From Dasypus novemcinctus (taxonomy: Eukaryota > Chordata > Mammalia > Cingulata > Dasypodidae), in NCBI RefSeq assembly GCF_030445035.2, contig NC_080702.1:13648029-13712028 (forward strand): DNA of 64,000 nt, written 5' to 3'. Below, piece after piece: positions 9,984-22,465 of this stretch (its first letter is position 1; each line of letters opens with the position of its first letter). The position numbers and the translations under genes are program-made. The notes beneath the pieces are model-generated. The model saw only the letters and a program-made list of their open reading frames with translations. It was not told where the DNA came from and did no database searches.

Positions 9984-10047
9984 ACGTTTGAAAATCTTGT
10001 TCAGGGCTCAAGATTCAAACAGAAGTTCCCGAGACCGGCCGGCCGTC

Positions 10048-10053
10048 AATAAA
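10048..10053 (+). promoter_or_regulatory. Polyadenylation signal in ERV-B 5' LTR
   Basis: AATAAA; the matching signal in the 3' LTR is at 19729-19734, where it would end proviral transcripts. Confidence 0.7.
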
Positions 10054-10138
10054 CCATTTTTCCTTCTCAAAATCATTCCTGAGTCCTGGCCTCTCTATAC
10101 TTAAATAATTAAACTTCTCTTAAATTCCACAACATTTT

Positions 10139-10156
10139 TGGTGACCACGAAGAGAC
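10139..10156 (+). other. Primer-binding site, tRNA-Trp-like
   Basis: TGGTGACCACGAAGAGAC begins four bases after the 5' LTR. It resembles the complement of a tRNA-Trp 3' end (TGGTGACCCCGACG-type) with a few mismatches. tRNA-Trp priming is known in the HERV-W group; this is similarity of the site only, not proof of membership. Confidence 0.6.
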
Positions 10157-12321
10157 AACAAATGAAGGCCAGAGACGGTAGCATTTTCTGCCCCTTCCAA
10201 ATCCCCGAGGCAGCCGGGAGGACTCAGGTGAACCCCAAATCTGGGCGCCCCTGGATTAAATTTAATCCAGAAAAGATGTGGGCTCCACCAGAATCTTCCG
10301 AACAAAAATCGAGGGCAATGAAAGGTCTGAAGAGAAAGATTCTGGGAACGAAAAAGAACTCCGAACTTGGAAGAAAGTAAGACTCCCCGGGTGAGCACAG
10401 TCTGGAAGGCCCTAGCTTTAATTGCTAGGAAGGGGAGGCTGATCACCTCCCGAGAGAACCCTAGTAGCCCCAGAAGGCTGGGAAGAAGCCGTTCTCTCTA
10501 GGCTTGGGAAAAGGAGAAAAACCAGGGAAAAGCCCTGGTGTTTTGGGTTTGTCTAACTGCATGTTAGAATCTGGTACTGGTCTTATATCCACTAAAGGAG
10601 TGGAGTCTCGATTTTAATAGGAAGGGCTATTTATAGGTTCAAGTCCTAATGTCCTGAAAACTGGTCTAGATTAAGGAAAACAAAACTTGGTTACAGGAAA
10701 ATGGATCGGCTTTTCTAGTGGAGCTTGGTCTGGGTGTAAAGTTTAAACAGAAGAAAAGTCTAGCTGAAATCTTTTGTTATGGTGCTAATTTGTGAATGAA
10801 TTCGCTTTATACCAAATGTTATGTGTTCTGAGGTTTGTGATGGCTGTGGGGGCAGCCATGGTGAAAATAAATATATAAACTTGTGGGTCAGATTAGTAAC
10901 CTTTGTGCTTCTGTCTGTGTCAGCTCAATGCTAATGTTGGAGTTGTGTCCTTATGTAAAGTGAAATTACAGCTGAGCTGGAGCCCTCCCTTGCCATTGGC
11001 AAGGGGGTGAAATGATTCTGGGGCAAAAGCTGAGGAGTCTGGATGTTTGCAGAGTCTAGATGTTTGTGCATGCTCTGCTGTCTTGTCTCTGGTCTGGCCC
11101 TTTGCCGGGGCTTGGAGGCCATCTGTGTCCACGCCAAGCACCCAAGTTTGTTGGGAATGTCCCAGTCAGGGCGGCTGGGTTCCTGGGAGAGTTGCCAAAT
11201 TTGAGTAGGTTTTGTCTGCCCATTTTGGCTGAAAGTTGGAAAGGGGGGAGTGGCTTGCCCCTTTCCAGTGAGTCCACCCTTCTGTTCATAAGCTGCATTC
11301 CTGTCTGTTGTGCACCCGACTGCCTGGAAGGGGGGGAAGTGAAGGGGGTAGAAAGCAGAATCAGAATAAATGCAGTAAAGTTCCCTCCTTAGGGTGTCAA
11401 AGCCAAAATAACGTTTGCATTCTGCTCAGGTTCTTAGAAGGTATTGTAGTAACTTTAAGTAAGAGAATGTGTTCTGTGAAAGTAAAATTTGTCTTAAGGG
11501 TATAAATAATTATAAAAGTTTTACAAAGCATTGTTTAAATTAAGGTATTTAAATGGTTAATTGCAGAAAGTCATTATTTAACCAAACTGAATTGATAATA
11601 ATAATAATAAAAGGCAATTTTATAACAAACTTATTTGGCAGCCAATCTCCCCTGCCAACTTGCTTCCAAAAAAAACTGTTTCTAGTATTACATGCTACTA
11701 ATTATTTAAAGTGAAAAAAAGTTCATTATTTTAACAAGCTTGTTTAGTATTAATGGCAATTATATGTTGTAAGAAGTTTGCCTGGTAACTTAGTATGTGG
11801 GATATATGGAGTGTGTTTTTATTGTTAAGGAAACAGAAGATGATTTTGTCCTAAGATAAAATGATTGATTATTGGAAAGAGTAGAGTGTGAGACAGAACC
11901 TGAATGAATACTGAAAGTGTAGAAGGTTTGTGGAAGAAAAATTTTTATGATTAAAATTGAGTAAGATCAATATACAAAGAATCTTTTATCAATAGCTTCT
12001 TGTGCTTTAACCTCATTTCCTCAGTGTTTAAAGAAGAGTCTTACCTCTTTTAAAAGAACATTTATGTTCTAGAAATCAAATCCTGAAAAGTAGCTTTTTA
12101 TTTCAAACTAACTGCAAGAGATTTATTCTTTTACTTTAAAAAAAAATTAAAGTAATAGTTAAGTTCATTTAATATGTTATAAGTCAAATGAAAGGTATTT
12201 AAAGGTGTTATAAAATTAATAAGTTTTTTTAAAAAATTAATAAAAACTGTAACTAAGAGTTAAAATCATTTATAAATGCATTTATATTATAAAACAGTGG
12301 AAAGACAATAACTAAAATTAT
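10157..12321 (+). other. ERV-B internal region, left part, non-coding
   Basis: Leader-like sequence just after the primer site (10157-10500), then AT-rich DNA with no retroviral protein I can recognise in any frame. A short (AAT)n run is near 11597-11610. Confidence 0.6.
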
Positions 12322-12336
12322 ACCTGAGTGAATTTA

Positions 12337-15190
12337 TTTTATTTTATTTACTTTGTAATAATATTACATTAAAAATATATATATATGAGGTCCCATTGAA
12401 CCCTACCTCCCCCACCCCACCTCTCCCCCCCCCTCAGCAACACTCCCTCCCATCATCATGACACAGCCATTGCATTTGGCAAGTATATCTTTGGGCACCC
12501 CCGCACCCCATGGTCAACGGTTCACACCATGGCCCACACTCTCCCCCATTCCATCCAGTGGGCCCTGTGAGGATTTACAATGTCCGGTGATTGCCCCTGA
12601 AGCACCATCCAGGGCAGCTCCATGTCCCAAAGACGCCTCCACCTCTCATCTCTTCCTGCCTTTCCCCATACCCATCAGCCATCATGTCCACTTTTCTCAA
12701 TCCAATGCCACCTTTTCTATGTGGACATTGGATTGGTTGTGTCCATTGCACCTCTATGTCAAGAGGAGGCTCAGATTCCACCTGGATGCTGGATGCAATC
12801 CTCCCACTTTCAGTTGTAATCACTCTAGGCTCCATGGTGTGGTGGTTGTCCTTCTTCAACTCCATCTTAGCTGAGTGTGGTGAGCCCAATAAGTCAGATT
12901 GTAGGTGCTGGAGTCTGTTGAGGCTCAGGACCTGGCTATCACATTGTCAGTCCAGAGATTCAAATCCCCTAAATATATCTTAAACCCCGACACTAACTGC
13001 ACCTCCAGCACATTAGCATGAAAGTCTTATGAAGAGAGATCCCATCTGAGTCCAGATTCGTCACACATAAACACCATTTCCAAAGAGGGGCCATCTGACC
13101 TAGTAGTTAACCCCATCGGCCATGACCATAACTCCCATGGGTCTCTTTGGCCCTCGAAGGAACCGATATCTGGGGGTTGTATCTGCTTTATCTGTCTCTC
13201 AGACTCTGCTCAGTTGTGCATAAGGGCAATCCTTCTGACAGCCTCCAGACTCTTTTTTAGAGACTCGTAGCCATATAAACTCATTTCTCCTTTCCATTTC
13301 CCCCTTACATTAGGTCAAACAGCATTTTAAAGTCATGTTATTTTATGTAGACAGGGATATTCCGCTGATCCGCGTTGAACCTTCCGTATGAGGTCATTTT
13401 CCAGTTGCATCATCAGTTGGTAGTTGATAGTGGTCCCTCGGTGCCAGGGAGACTCATCCCCGGGTGTCATGTCCCACACTGGGGGGAAGGCATTGCATTT
13501 ACATGCTGAGTTTGGCTTCGAGACTGGCCACATTTGAGTAACATGAAGGCTGACAGGAGGAAATTCCCAGGCACAATGCTGCTCTAGGCCTTGTTCTTAT
13601 TTTAGGCTTATCAGCTCCCAAGCATAGTCATTAGTGTCAGGGGCTCACTGTTGAACCCTCACTCCTTCCCGGTCCCCGCCGCTGCACCTGGGAGACTGTC
13701 GCTGCTCCCCTAGGGACCATGACAGAGCACCACTGGCCAGGAACTCAGTACCCCCCCCTGCTGTGGTTTTTAATTGTTGCCACTATGAGTATATCCAAAC
13801 ATTGCCATGCACCCTGGACATATGTTCTGTACAGCTCCCTGTCAGCCATATATCCCCTGTCAATGGTATCCCATACCAGTATTCCTCCATTGCCTTTGTT
13901 GAACCACTCTGTGGTCCAGAACTCCCTGAAATTTGAAGCCCAATATAATGTCAGGGTCCCTTACTAGGAAATGGCATATAGCTATGGGTTTAAGGGTTAT
14001 ATAAAGAATACGTGTTGACTTGGAAAAAATTCTACATCCTATCTTTCCCCCCCCCTAATTATTGAGCTTCTCTTCACAGGAGCCCTAGACCACAGCAATG
14101 CATATATATAGTATACAGCACTCCCATACATCCACCACAAAACCTTTCCCTTCCACAGCGATACTCTTACACCCTATTCACATCATATTTACTTAACATA
14201 ATGTACAGAGTCTGAGACAATAGCTTTCAAACAAGGTGACATTTGTGCTTACATTGTGGTGCATACTTTAGGATACGCAGTTTTTTACATTCTTAGTTAT
14301 CCTATGTTTTACATTATGGTTTACATTATCAGTCTGTCATCTCCTATATGTTATGCTGTAATATTACATGTTTTATATCCATCCTTGTGTACTCTCACGA
14401 AACTCCTCTCTTACCCCCCATTTACCTTGGTTACACACATTTAATGTCCATTTTCCCTTCCACCTTGGTGCCCACAGTGACAGCCAGCCTCCATTTCCCA
14501 AGGAGCCGCTTCCAGATATAGATGGAATAGTGTTCAGGGTCTAACTTGCTCAACTGCCCCAATGCCCTGGGAGCCACCCTTTCTCTCGAGGAATACAGTT
14601 CCCTCTATTTGATGGCATTAGTCCTCCCCAGGATGTGGGTCCACCCCCACTCTCACTACTTGGGTTTCTACCCCATGGTGTCACCCACTCTGGCAGAATG
14701 AGCATTTAGACATTCCCCAGGAGCCCGTCCTGCATCAGACCCTCCCCTCCGGGCATTCTAAACAGGTAACCCTCTTTATTATATTTTGATATGATTTTCT
14801 CAGCATTTTACACTCCACCAACACCTGACCCTCTCCTGTGTTCTTATGCTACCCCTCCCTCCCCCCACTTTTGGGCAATGTTACCCATCCGCCCATCCCC
14901 AGCCTCCCTCAAACCCGCAAAGCCCCAACCAAAGGCAACCCCTGCCCCCCTTTTATCTCTTCTTTGTGTTCATACTTACCACCATCTCGTCTTAAATTCC
15001 ACCCCTGTAGACATTGGCTCACATCCTTCCTCCACCCTCCGATTTCCTGTAAGCCTATCGTTCAGTCTCTTGCTATCTAGGGCAGCTTGGTTATTTCAAA
15101 TCATTGAGGTCATGTAGTATTTGTCCTTTAATGTCTGGGTTGCTTCACTCAACATAAGGTTCTCAAGATTCATCCATGTTATCACATGCT
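12337..15190 (-). mobile_element. 5'-truncated L1 inserted in ERV-B, antisense
   Basis: Flanked by a perfect 15-bp target duplication, ACCTGAGTGAATTTA (12322-12336 and 15191-15205). The T-rich left end is the poly(A) side, so the element is antisense. It is nearly all 3' UTR and matches 56870-59690 of the right-hand L1 along its length; only the last few dozen bases at its right end reach the end of ORF2. A C-rich block at 12405-12435 is a G-rich tract on the L1 strand. Since it interrupts ERV-B, it is younger than that provirus. Confidence 0.9.
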
Positions 15191-15205
15191 ACCTGAGTGA
15201 ATTTA

Positions 15206-16386
15206 GCCTGAAACTATTATTTAAGTGTAAATTCTAAACTAACCTTTCCTTTGTTTATGGTTACTTCAAGCCTAACCTCACCCTTTCCCTTTGCCTATGG
15301 TTATTTCATAATTAAGAAGAGCTGGGACATCACTGTCTCCTCTCCTGGTATTAGTAACCCTTTCTCTCATGAATTCAAGTGTAAACTAAATAAATTGCTG
15401 CCTGATAGAATAAGGTTAAATGACCACTAAAGTTTTATTATCTCCAAAACCAAAAAGGGGGGTAGAGGGGAAGAAGTCTCCTGCCTTGACGGTCAGTGTT
15501 CCTAAGAGTGGCAATTCATGAGAGAAAGCAGTCTGTCTCCCTGAGGCTTCAAATAGCCTCAGTAAATATATATAAAATTAATCTTGTTGCTTATCCAAAA
15601 TTCTTCTAATTTCAAAGTAAAATATAAAGTTCTAAAACAAAATAGTGCTAAGGCATTGAGAACATTTTAGTTATTACAGTCCATTAAGTAAGAAGGAAAA
15701 TTCTTGTAGTAAACTGCATAGTCATAATGCAAATTAAAAAGTTTCAAGAGTCTTTGAAATGTTTGCAGTCACACTTGTTTTGTAAAGATTAGAAGTTTAA
15801 AGTAATTAAAGTTATGTTTTTATCTCAAACTATTTATATCTGCCTATTTGCTCAAATTGTTGAAGTTAAATATGCAGTTATATAAGTAATATGTATTTCT
15901 GGACCCCTAATTAATTAAGCTAAACAATATATAAAATAATGCAAACTATAAGTAATATCAATGAGTTGTGTTTGTGTCTAACCCTTTGTGTCTGCCCATT
16001 TAAAAAAAAAAGTGCTCAATGTATGTCTTCATACATCAGGATAATATCAAATTAACAAATAAAAATTCTTAAAAGAAGTCTATTCAAATTGTTAAAAATT
16101 AAATATGCAGTTATATTTATAAATATTCTTAAAGCTCAAATTAAACTAAGCAAGATAAAAAAGTCATAGAAATCTGATTATAGAAACAATTAAGAAAGGG
16201 CCTCCTCTTTGCAAGAGCTTTTAAAACAAGACTAGGTGTGGCAGATTAAACCTATCTACTAGGCTAGAGAATTAAGAATCAGTTTGCCTAGTAATTTCCC
16301 AGTTTAAACCTTTGTCAGCCATAAAATGCAAAAAAAAAAAAAAAAAAAAAAAAAACAAAGATCAGGTTAATTTTCACATAAAAAAA
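15206..16386 (+). other. ERV-B internal region, middle part, non-coding
   Basis: AT-rich, no protein recognised. Two partial copies of a segment around 'aaatatgcagttatat' (about 15855 and 16095) suggest an internal duplication. A run of about 26 A is at 16330-16356. The part from about 16040 onward is repeated in inverted orientation at 20815-21600. Confidence 0.6.
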
Positions 16387-16849
16387 TGTTAATGTAACCT
16401 AGTGGCCTGCTGCCTCAGTCTCCCACTCCCGGGTTGGACAGCAGTAAAAGAGACCAGTTTAAGCCAGTCCTATGGGCAGTAAAAAAATGCCCAAGAATGA
16501 GCTAACTAAGTTAGTGCCATTTCAGCACTAAATTCTATTCCTTGTTTGTCAAAGAGGAGCAAGTAAAAACTAAAATAGTTGGAATGTGATAGAAAAAGCA
16601 GTTAAATCAAACTTTTGCATGAGAAAGTTAAATCTCAGATAAGCTGTAACTTCTGAAGTATCCAATCTATAGAAAAACAGAGGAAGAGCTTGCATGCTAA
16701 GCTTAGGGGTATAAATTGTGTCATTTTTCTTTGTTCGTGGCACCAGCCATATCTAGCTCTGCACCCCTTCTTGCAAGATTGAGAATAAATTATTTTCTTC
16801 TCCACAATCTAGTGAGCCTTATTTTCTTCCAGAAGATTTCTTTCCAACA
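16387..16849 (+). repeat. Solo LTR inside ERV-B
   Basis: Starts TGTTAATGTAACC and ends TTTCCAACA. It has a TATA-like 'GGGGTATAAATTG' (about 16706) and AATAAA at about 16786, in LTR order. The inverted copy of the flanking sequence (20815-21600) lacks this block, which supports an insertion. It lies in an A-rich site, so the target duplication cannot be read reliably. It differs in sequence from the ERV-B LTRs. Confidence 0.7.
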
Positions 16850-19335
16850 AAATAAAAGTAATTAGTGGCTCTATTAACAAATTTCAGTAAGTAAAAGAAA
16901 GTCCATAAAAACTATGGAGAGATCTTTCCTGAGTTATGATTTAGAAAATTAAGTAATTGTGTAATGTGTTTTAAAACCTAGTAGTCAGTATGCATGTGTT
17001 TTAAAACCTGGTAGCAGTATGCTTTTAAATTAATAATTTTCATAACTTAAAGAAGTTTTTAGCTTCCTGTAAAAGAAAAAGAGAACATTCCTTGCATAAA
17101 CTATTATAGTTTCAATTTTATTTAACTTGAGTGTAATCTCCCATAGTTAATTTATAAACTAAATTAACATTATGTACAAAATCTTTAGAGTAATAAATAT
17201 TGTAAGTTCACATTAGTGAAATTATGCTAAAGGAAAAAGATTGTAGATATGCTCTCTTAAATAAAGAGTGAATTTCTTTCATTAGTAATTGTAATTTAGT
17301 AAGTTTATTTAAACATGAAGTGACTAGTCAATGTAGTTATAGTCAATTATAAAGAGTTTGTAAAACATCTTCCAAACTAAAAATGTTTAAATAGTTCTAG
17401 TTGTAGAAGTCATTGTTAACTAAAAAAACTTAGATTAGTATTAGTAGCAGAAGTAACTTCATGATAATAAACCTGTCTGAAGGCCACTGCAAAGTATACA
17501 TTTAAGTAAATGGTAATAAAAAGTTGTCTTGATTCTATTGGAAATATTCTGTTTTCATTCTAACAATGACAAATAATATTTTTCCTCTTACTAAAGTAAA
17601 GTACCTACTGTTATCTTCATAGTAAAATTGTGTAAGTAAACAGTCATTTGATATATGTGTTGCATTAAGTTGTTTAAAATATATATAAAAACAAAGAATA
17701 AACTTTAACATTGTCAAACTCTTGTGCATTAAAACCAGACCTTGAATACATTACAGGTGGCCTCTCCATGTGAGTTATTAGCTAGGCTGGTCACTGACCC
17801 CTCAATTAAAATATGTGCTGTATCAGTCTCTGGTTCTGCTCCTAAAGTCAATGAAAACTATATTGCAGTTTCAAGCTCCTGCAGCAGCCAATAATGACTC
17901 AGTACAACCAAGTGTACAATGGATATCGCCTCCAGACTGGCACTGTTCCATAGTGCCAGAGAGCACTATGCGCCAGGCTAGTAGAATACTAGAAAATCTC
18001 TCTAAGATGAAAGATGCTGCAACTTGCTCACTGCGTTGAAGAACATGCTAAGTAGAGCCATGATACCAGGATACTGTAAGTAAAACTTAAACACAATTGG
18101 CATTATAGCCTGCTCTCATGGAGAGATAACATGTAAGGTATTACAAACCTGAAACTCAAAACTAATAATTGCAACTCTGAATCCTTATGCATTAAGTAAT
18201 ACATTAGTTAATATTAAGTGCTGTACTTTTATCCTGTACTAAATATATGCCTAATAATTGTAATGTTATCTTTTCTATTTTGAATCAAGTGCAAAAGTAT
18301 ATTAGACATGTTAAATTCCTAGTAAAATCATTTTCTAAACAGTTAATAACATGTCTATAGAATAAGGTGGCAGTCTCAGCCAGTCTCAGTCACCTTCTAT
18401 ATTCTGCTGTACTCTGCTGTGTAGCAAAAGTAAGGCTTGCTTGCTGATAGTGAGTCACCTATTGAACAAGTCAAAATTGCTAGAAATTGTACAATAAAAA
18501 CCAAGGTGTAAAAATCTTTATTCTGTAGTTCTGATCACTCCCACAAATGAAAACTAAGAGTATTTCCAAATTAGTGTTCTAATCCTGAGTGAAGCCAGTT
18601 GCCCAAGGAGTGCCAGTTCACCAGGAGCATCTGACAGAGCGAATGAGTGTCAATCATTAAACAGCTTAGAATGTGTCTTCAGACAAAGCTAAGTGTCTGT
18701 TGCAATTTATCTCTAAAGATAAATAACTTAAAAAAGAATATATATGCTGTTCCCACCAGCTTTTAAAAAGTGCCATCTTTATAGGCATCTAACCTTGTCT
18801 ACCTCTGTAATCCAATGGGTCCTCTTTTAAAAACGGGTATTCCAAATTTTTAATTAAGTTTGTTTCTTTCAGAGTGAACATCTTATTAACCATATGAAAA
18901 CTTCATCCAACTTTGTACAAAATGCCAGATCCATCTTCCTCCAGTTAGAATAAATTAAGAGTTTTACACCTTATTAAGCAATGACTACAGCCCATGGCCA
19001 GCAGGAAGCAGTTACAGAAAAGAGAACGTCTCCCTTCAGCACCCCTTTTAAATTAAAGGTGTAAACTCTTTAAGAGTAAAATAAAAATAATAGATGGATC
19101 TGGAACCTGACTAGAAATCCACGTGAGTGCCAGTGGCAGCAGAATAACTGCAAGAGGCCCCTGCCCAAGATTCTGCTGTCCAGAATAAAAAGTTCTAAAC
19201 TTCTAAAAACAGTCCTGGATGCTGTACTAAAGACTGATAAATAATCAATCAAAACAACAAGCAGCCATCCACCTCATAGCTCCAACAATAATTATGCCAA
19301 CGCTTAGCAAGTTAACTTTGGCAAAAAGAGGAGAA
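16850..19335 (+). other. ERV-B internal region, right part, non-coding
   Basis: AT-rich with only short open frames (for example 17815-18039) that I cannot assign. A near-tandem repeat of 'tgtgttttaaaacct.gtag' is at 16967-17020. The last bases before the 3' LTR (GGCAAAAAGAGGAGAA, about 19320-19335) form the polypurine tract. Confidence 0.6.
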
Positions 19336-19815
19336 TAATGTGGGCTATGGGTGGAAGGCTCTTTGTCTCTTCAGAGATAACTAAGCTGTTTGACTTGTGA
19401 GTGTAGAATGGTAAGAGGCTGCAATCCTGCCCTTAGGGAAAATAGCAACAGGCTCCAGTCCCAGGAAATGTTTAACAATGCAAAAGCTATAAACTTTAAG
19501 TATTTAGGGAAAATGCGAAAAGTAAATATGCTAAAAGCTTATCTAGAATATCTGGAGTCCATGCTAAAAGCTTACCTAAGATGTAGAAGATATATGCTAA
19601 TTGAAGCCTATTGAGAACTGGAACAAAGGGACCATTTGGCCTTTCCTCTCTGTATAAAAGACGTTTGAAAATCTTGTTCAGGGCTCAAGATTCAAACAGA
19701 AGTTCCCGAGACTGACCCGCCGGCCGTCAATAAACCATTTTTCCTTCTCAAAATCATTCCTGAGTCCTGGCCTCTCTATACTTAAATAATTAAACTTCTC
19801 TTAAATTCTACAACA
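19336..19815 (+). repeat. 3' LTR of ERV-B
   Basis: Begins TAATGTGGGC, where the first G of the expected TG has become A, and ends CTACAACA, followed by the ACTG target duplication. TATAAAAG at 19653 and AATAAA at 19729. Confidence 0.88.
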
Positions 19816-19819
19816 ACTG

Positions 19820-20640
19820 CACCCATACAGTAGGGAAACAAAGCAGCACAAAGTGGGGCGCTAGCTAATACCTAGCATATGGAATGATTAACAGTGAGTA
19901 CTTATCTGTGTGGGTTCCCAGGACAGTAAATCAATGGTTTGAGCAATTAACATTCTTTTGTAGGAGACCAATTGTGCTCTTGGTGCCAGTCTATCCTGAG
20001 GGGGAATGATCCATCGGCCAGTATGGCCTTCCCCTCCCAGCCCTTCTGCAGACAGCTCAAGGAAAGGGCATTCCTTCTATATACTCTACATTTACATTTT
20101 GGTCTGTACACTTTGATAACATTCAATGAAATTTAAAACAGCCCATACCCGTTATTGGAAGATTATTAGAACAATTATTAGAACAATTCTAATGCCCTAA
20201 AAAAAGCCCTATGTTCCATCTATTTTATTCTTCCTTCCCCTTCCCATCAGAACTTTTGGTAACCACAAAGTTTCACTTTTTGAAGAACAATAACTCAACA
20301 CTAGATAAGGGAGGTGACAGTGGGCATCCTTGTCTTGTTCCAGATCTGAGGGAAATCTGGGGGAAGGAGCAGGTGAAATCTGGGGTTTTGCAGGTCCATG
20401 GTTAAAACTACAATATTAGTAATGTTCTCTTGGCAAATATATCATAGGAGGAATACTGGTGTACGGCGTTGGATGTAGGGGGTATGTGGGTCAGGGTGCA
20501 TATGGGCAGCAGTCTATGGAATATGTTAGTGTTCATCTTGTCAAAGCATGTAATATCAGTTGGTGATATCTCATTTATTGATATCTCAATAAATGAGAAA
20601 ATATTCAACTCCAATCCTGAGGAGTCCTGCTATATTCTAA
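19820..20640. other. Old repeat-derived sequence right of ERV-B
   Basis: Possibly the continuation of the ERV-L-like element that ERV-B split. A short stretch near 20310-20345 ('gtgacagtgggcatccttgtcttgttcc') resembles antisense L1 ORF2. No gene is seen. Confidence 0.35.
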
Positions 20641-20814
20641 ATTAGATGGACAACAATCCCACCAGAACAGAAGTAGTGCCTAATAAAAAGAAAACAGACC
20701 AATATGTCAAGTTGTCAATTACCCCTCCCTTTGCTAATTCCAATGGTTGGGACCCCAGCTGCCATTGGCTACCCCACAAATGGGTAGCCATGCTAATCGT
20801 GAGGATTACTTTAA

Positions 20815-21600
20815 CTTTAAACAAGCTTGTTAAAAATTACAATTAGTAATCAAAGAAATTTACTTTAACCATTTTAAGAGATGGTAAATCTCCATTTCCT
20901 TCTATAACATAATTTCATTAAACATGAATGTGCAACTTCCATCATCCTAAAGATTTAATACATATAATGGTAATTTATCTCATTGGTATCCTATAAAACT
21001 AGGGAGATTATACATAAGCTAAATAAGATTAAAACCATTATATTTCATGCAAGGAATATTCTTTTCCCTCCCTTTACAGGAGGCTAAAACCTCTTTAATA
21101 AAATTGCAAATGTGTGAATAATCTTGAAATATACTGACTGCTAGGTTTTAGAATATACTTGTTTAAATTGTTTTAAAAGATATTTCCATAGTTTTCAAGG
21201 ACTTTTCCTTCATTTATTGAAATTTGGTAATTGGGTTATTAACCACCCTTATTTTAAGGCTGGTAGTTTTAAATTGGGGAATTACAGGGCAAACTGATTC
21301 TTAATTCCACAGCCTAGAAGATACAATTTTAATCTTTCACACCTAGCCCCTCCCTCAGAGCTCTTGCAAAGAGAAGGCCTTGAGGATTGGATAGGTCAAA
21401 GATCTTGGAAAATGTTTTTCCCTTTCCCAATTGTCTCTATTTTCAGATTTCTATATGACATTTCCTTCCTGCTTAGCCTAATTTAGGTTCTAGGAATACT
21501 TATTCACATATATAAGTGTGCATTTAATTTTACAATTTGAATAGATCTCTTTTAAGAATTTTCAGTTGTTAACATGATATTACCATCTTGGTCCAGTTCC
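20815..21600 (-). repeat. Inverted copy of ERV-B interior sequence
   Basis: Read on the minus strand, this aligns to 16040-17340 (without the solo LTR at 16387-16849). Shared blocks include 'aattcttaaaag', 'tttgcaagagc', 'gaattaagaatcagtttgcc', 'cctagcagtcagtat' and 'cattccttgcat'. It is diverged but continuous, so it is a second, opposite-oriented member of the same retroviral family. Confidence 0.75.
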
Positions 21601-21639
21601 CAGGGTGAATACTCAAGCTGGGCTGACCCTAGGAAAGGA

Positions 21640-22465
21640 CTTGGCTAGAGATATTTCTTTTGCCTTCTTTTCAGAGGTGTTGGGAGTCAACCATGAGCAA
21701 ACTAATCTCGTGGTGACTCTCAGAATCTGAGTTCTGCAGTTAAATCCAACATTAAAAGCCGATTAAAAAAACTAGAGACTAATTATTCTGTGGCTTTCCA
21801 GGAAGCAGCTTCAGGGAGCTACCAATGGTGGGACTTATTCCTTGCTTACAAATACATTTTTGGTTTCTAAGGCATCCTAAAGCATCTCACAGGCCCAAAA
21901 TGAGGACAGCAGTAGTTGGAAGATTAAAGGCATTTCTAGTTAAACAGAGTTAACTAGTGGTCTAAGAAAATGATATGATGGCCAAGTAAACTCCCAGTGG
22001 ACTCCTGTTTGACTTAGTCCACTTGCCTAGTCATGTCACAAGGACTTTTTCACCTATCACCCAGAACTTCCTTGGATCTACATGGCATCAGGACTTGCCC
22101 CTACCACCTTCTGTAGAGGAAGCAGACTTAGTTTTTGTCATGTGGGAAACTATCCAGGAACCCCTTTAAAATGGCAGAACCAAGAGTGCACAGACAGGCT
22201 TCAATTAAAACTCACCCATCTCTGGTGGGATGGGGCCCACCACTTGTCTGCCAACTGAAGCTGGGGAAGTGTTGGATTCCTCTAGGTCCATGGCTATATT
22301 GCATGAAAGAATTTTAGAGCATGCCCGTTGAGTTAGGCCAATAAAAGAATTTATTAGGAAATGGAGGAAAAGAACAGAGCTTGCTAAGAAATGGTAGAGA
22401 AGGATAGAAATATGCATTGATATTTTCTGAGGGCTCCTCTAGGCAAAAAAAGATTCTTCTTTTTT
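21640..22465. other. Unassigned region
   Basis: No coding region or repeat could be assigned. Short frames such as 22135-22317 have no recognisable features. Confidence 0.4.

Larger units (their letters stand above)
9659..10134 (+). repeat. 5' LTR of ERV-B
   Basis: Starts TGATGTGGGC and ends CCACAACA, preceded by ACTG and followed by the primer-binding site. TATAAAAG at 9976-9983 and AATAAA at 10048-10053 define U3-R-U5. It is nearly identical to 19336-19815, with scattered substitutions and a 4-base length difference (the 3' copy has 'GACTGACCCGCC' where this one has 'GACCGGCC'). Confidence 0.88.
9659..19815 (+). mobile_element. ERV-B: full-length class I provirus, coding capacity lost
   Basis: Two similar LTRs in the same orientation (9659-10134 and 19336-19815) flank about 9.2 kb, of which about 2.87 kb is an L1 insertion with its duplicated target site and 0.46 kb a solo LTR. 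Both ends have the 4-bp target duplication ACTG (9655-9658 and 19816-19819), as expected for class I (gammaretrovirus-like) integration. A primer-binding site and a polypurine tract are in place. No gag, pol or env frame survives; the longest open frames inside are short and unrecognisable. Either the genes have decayed or this was a non-autonomous element. Confidence 0.85.

Noticed and set aside
12360..12440. CRISPR-like or bacterial content
   Set aside because: No regularly spaced repeats; the window is mammalian with introns, SINEs and L1.
12458..12983. Plus- and minus-strand frames of 104-138 codons in the L1 3' UTR
   Set aside because: Present in similar form at 57070-57403 but not conserved as coding; they lie in non-coding L1 3' UTR.
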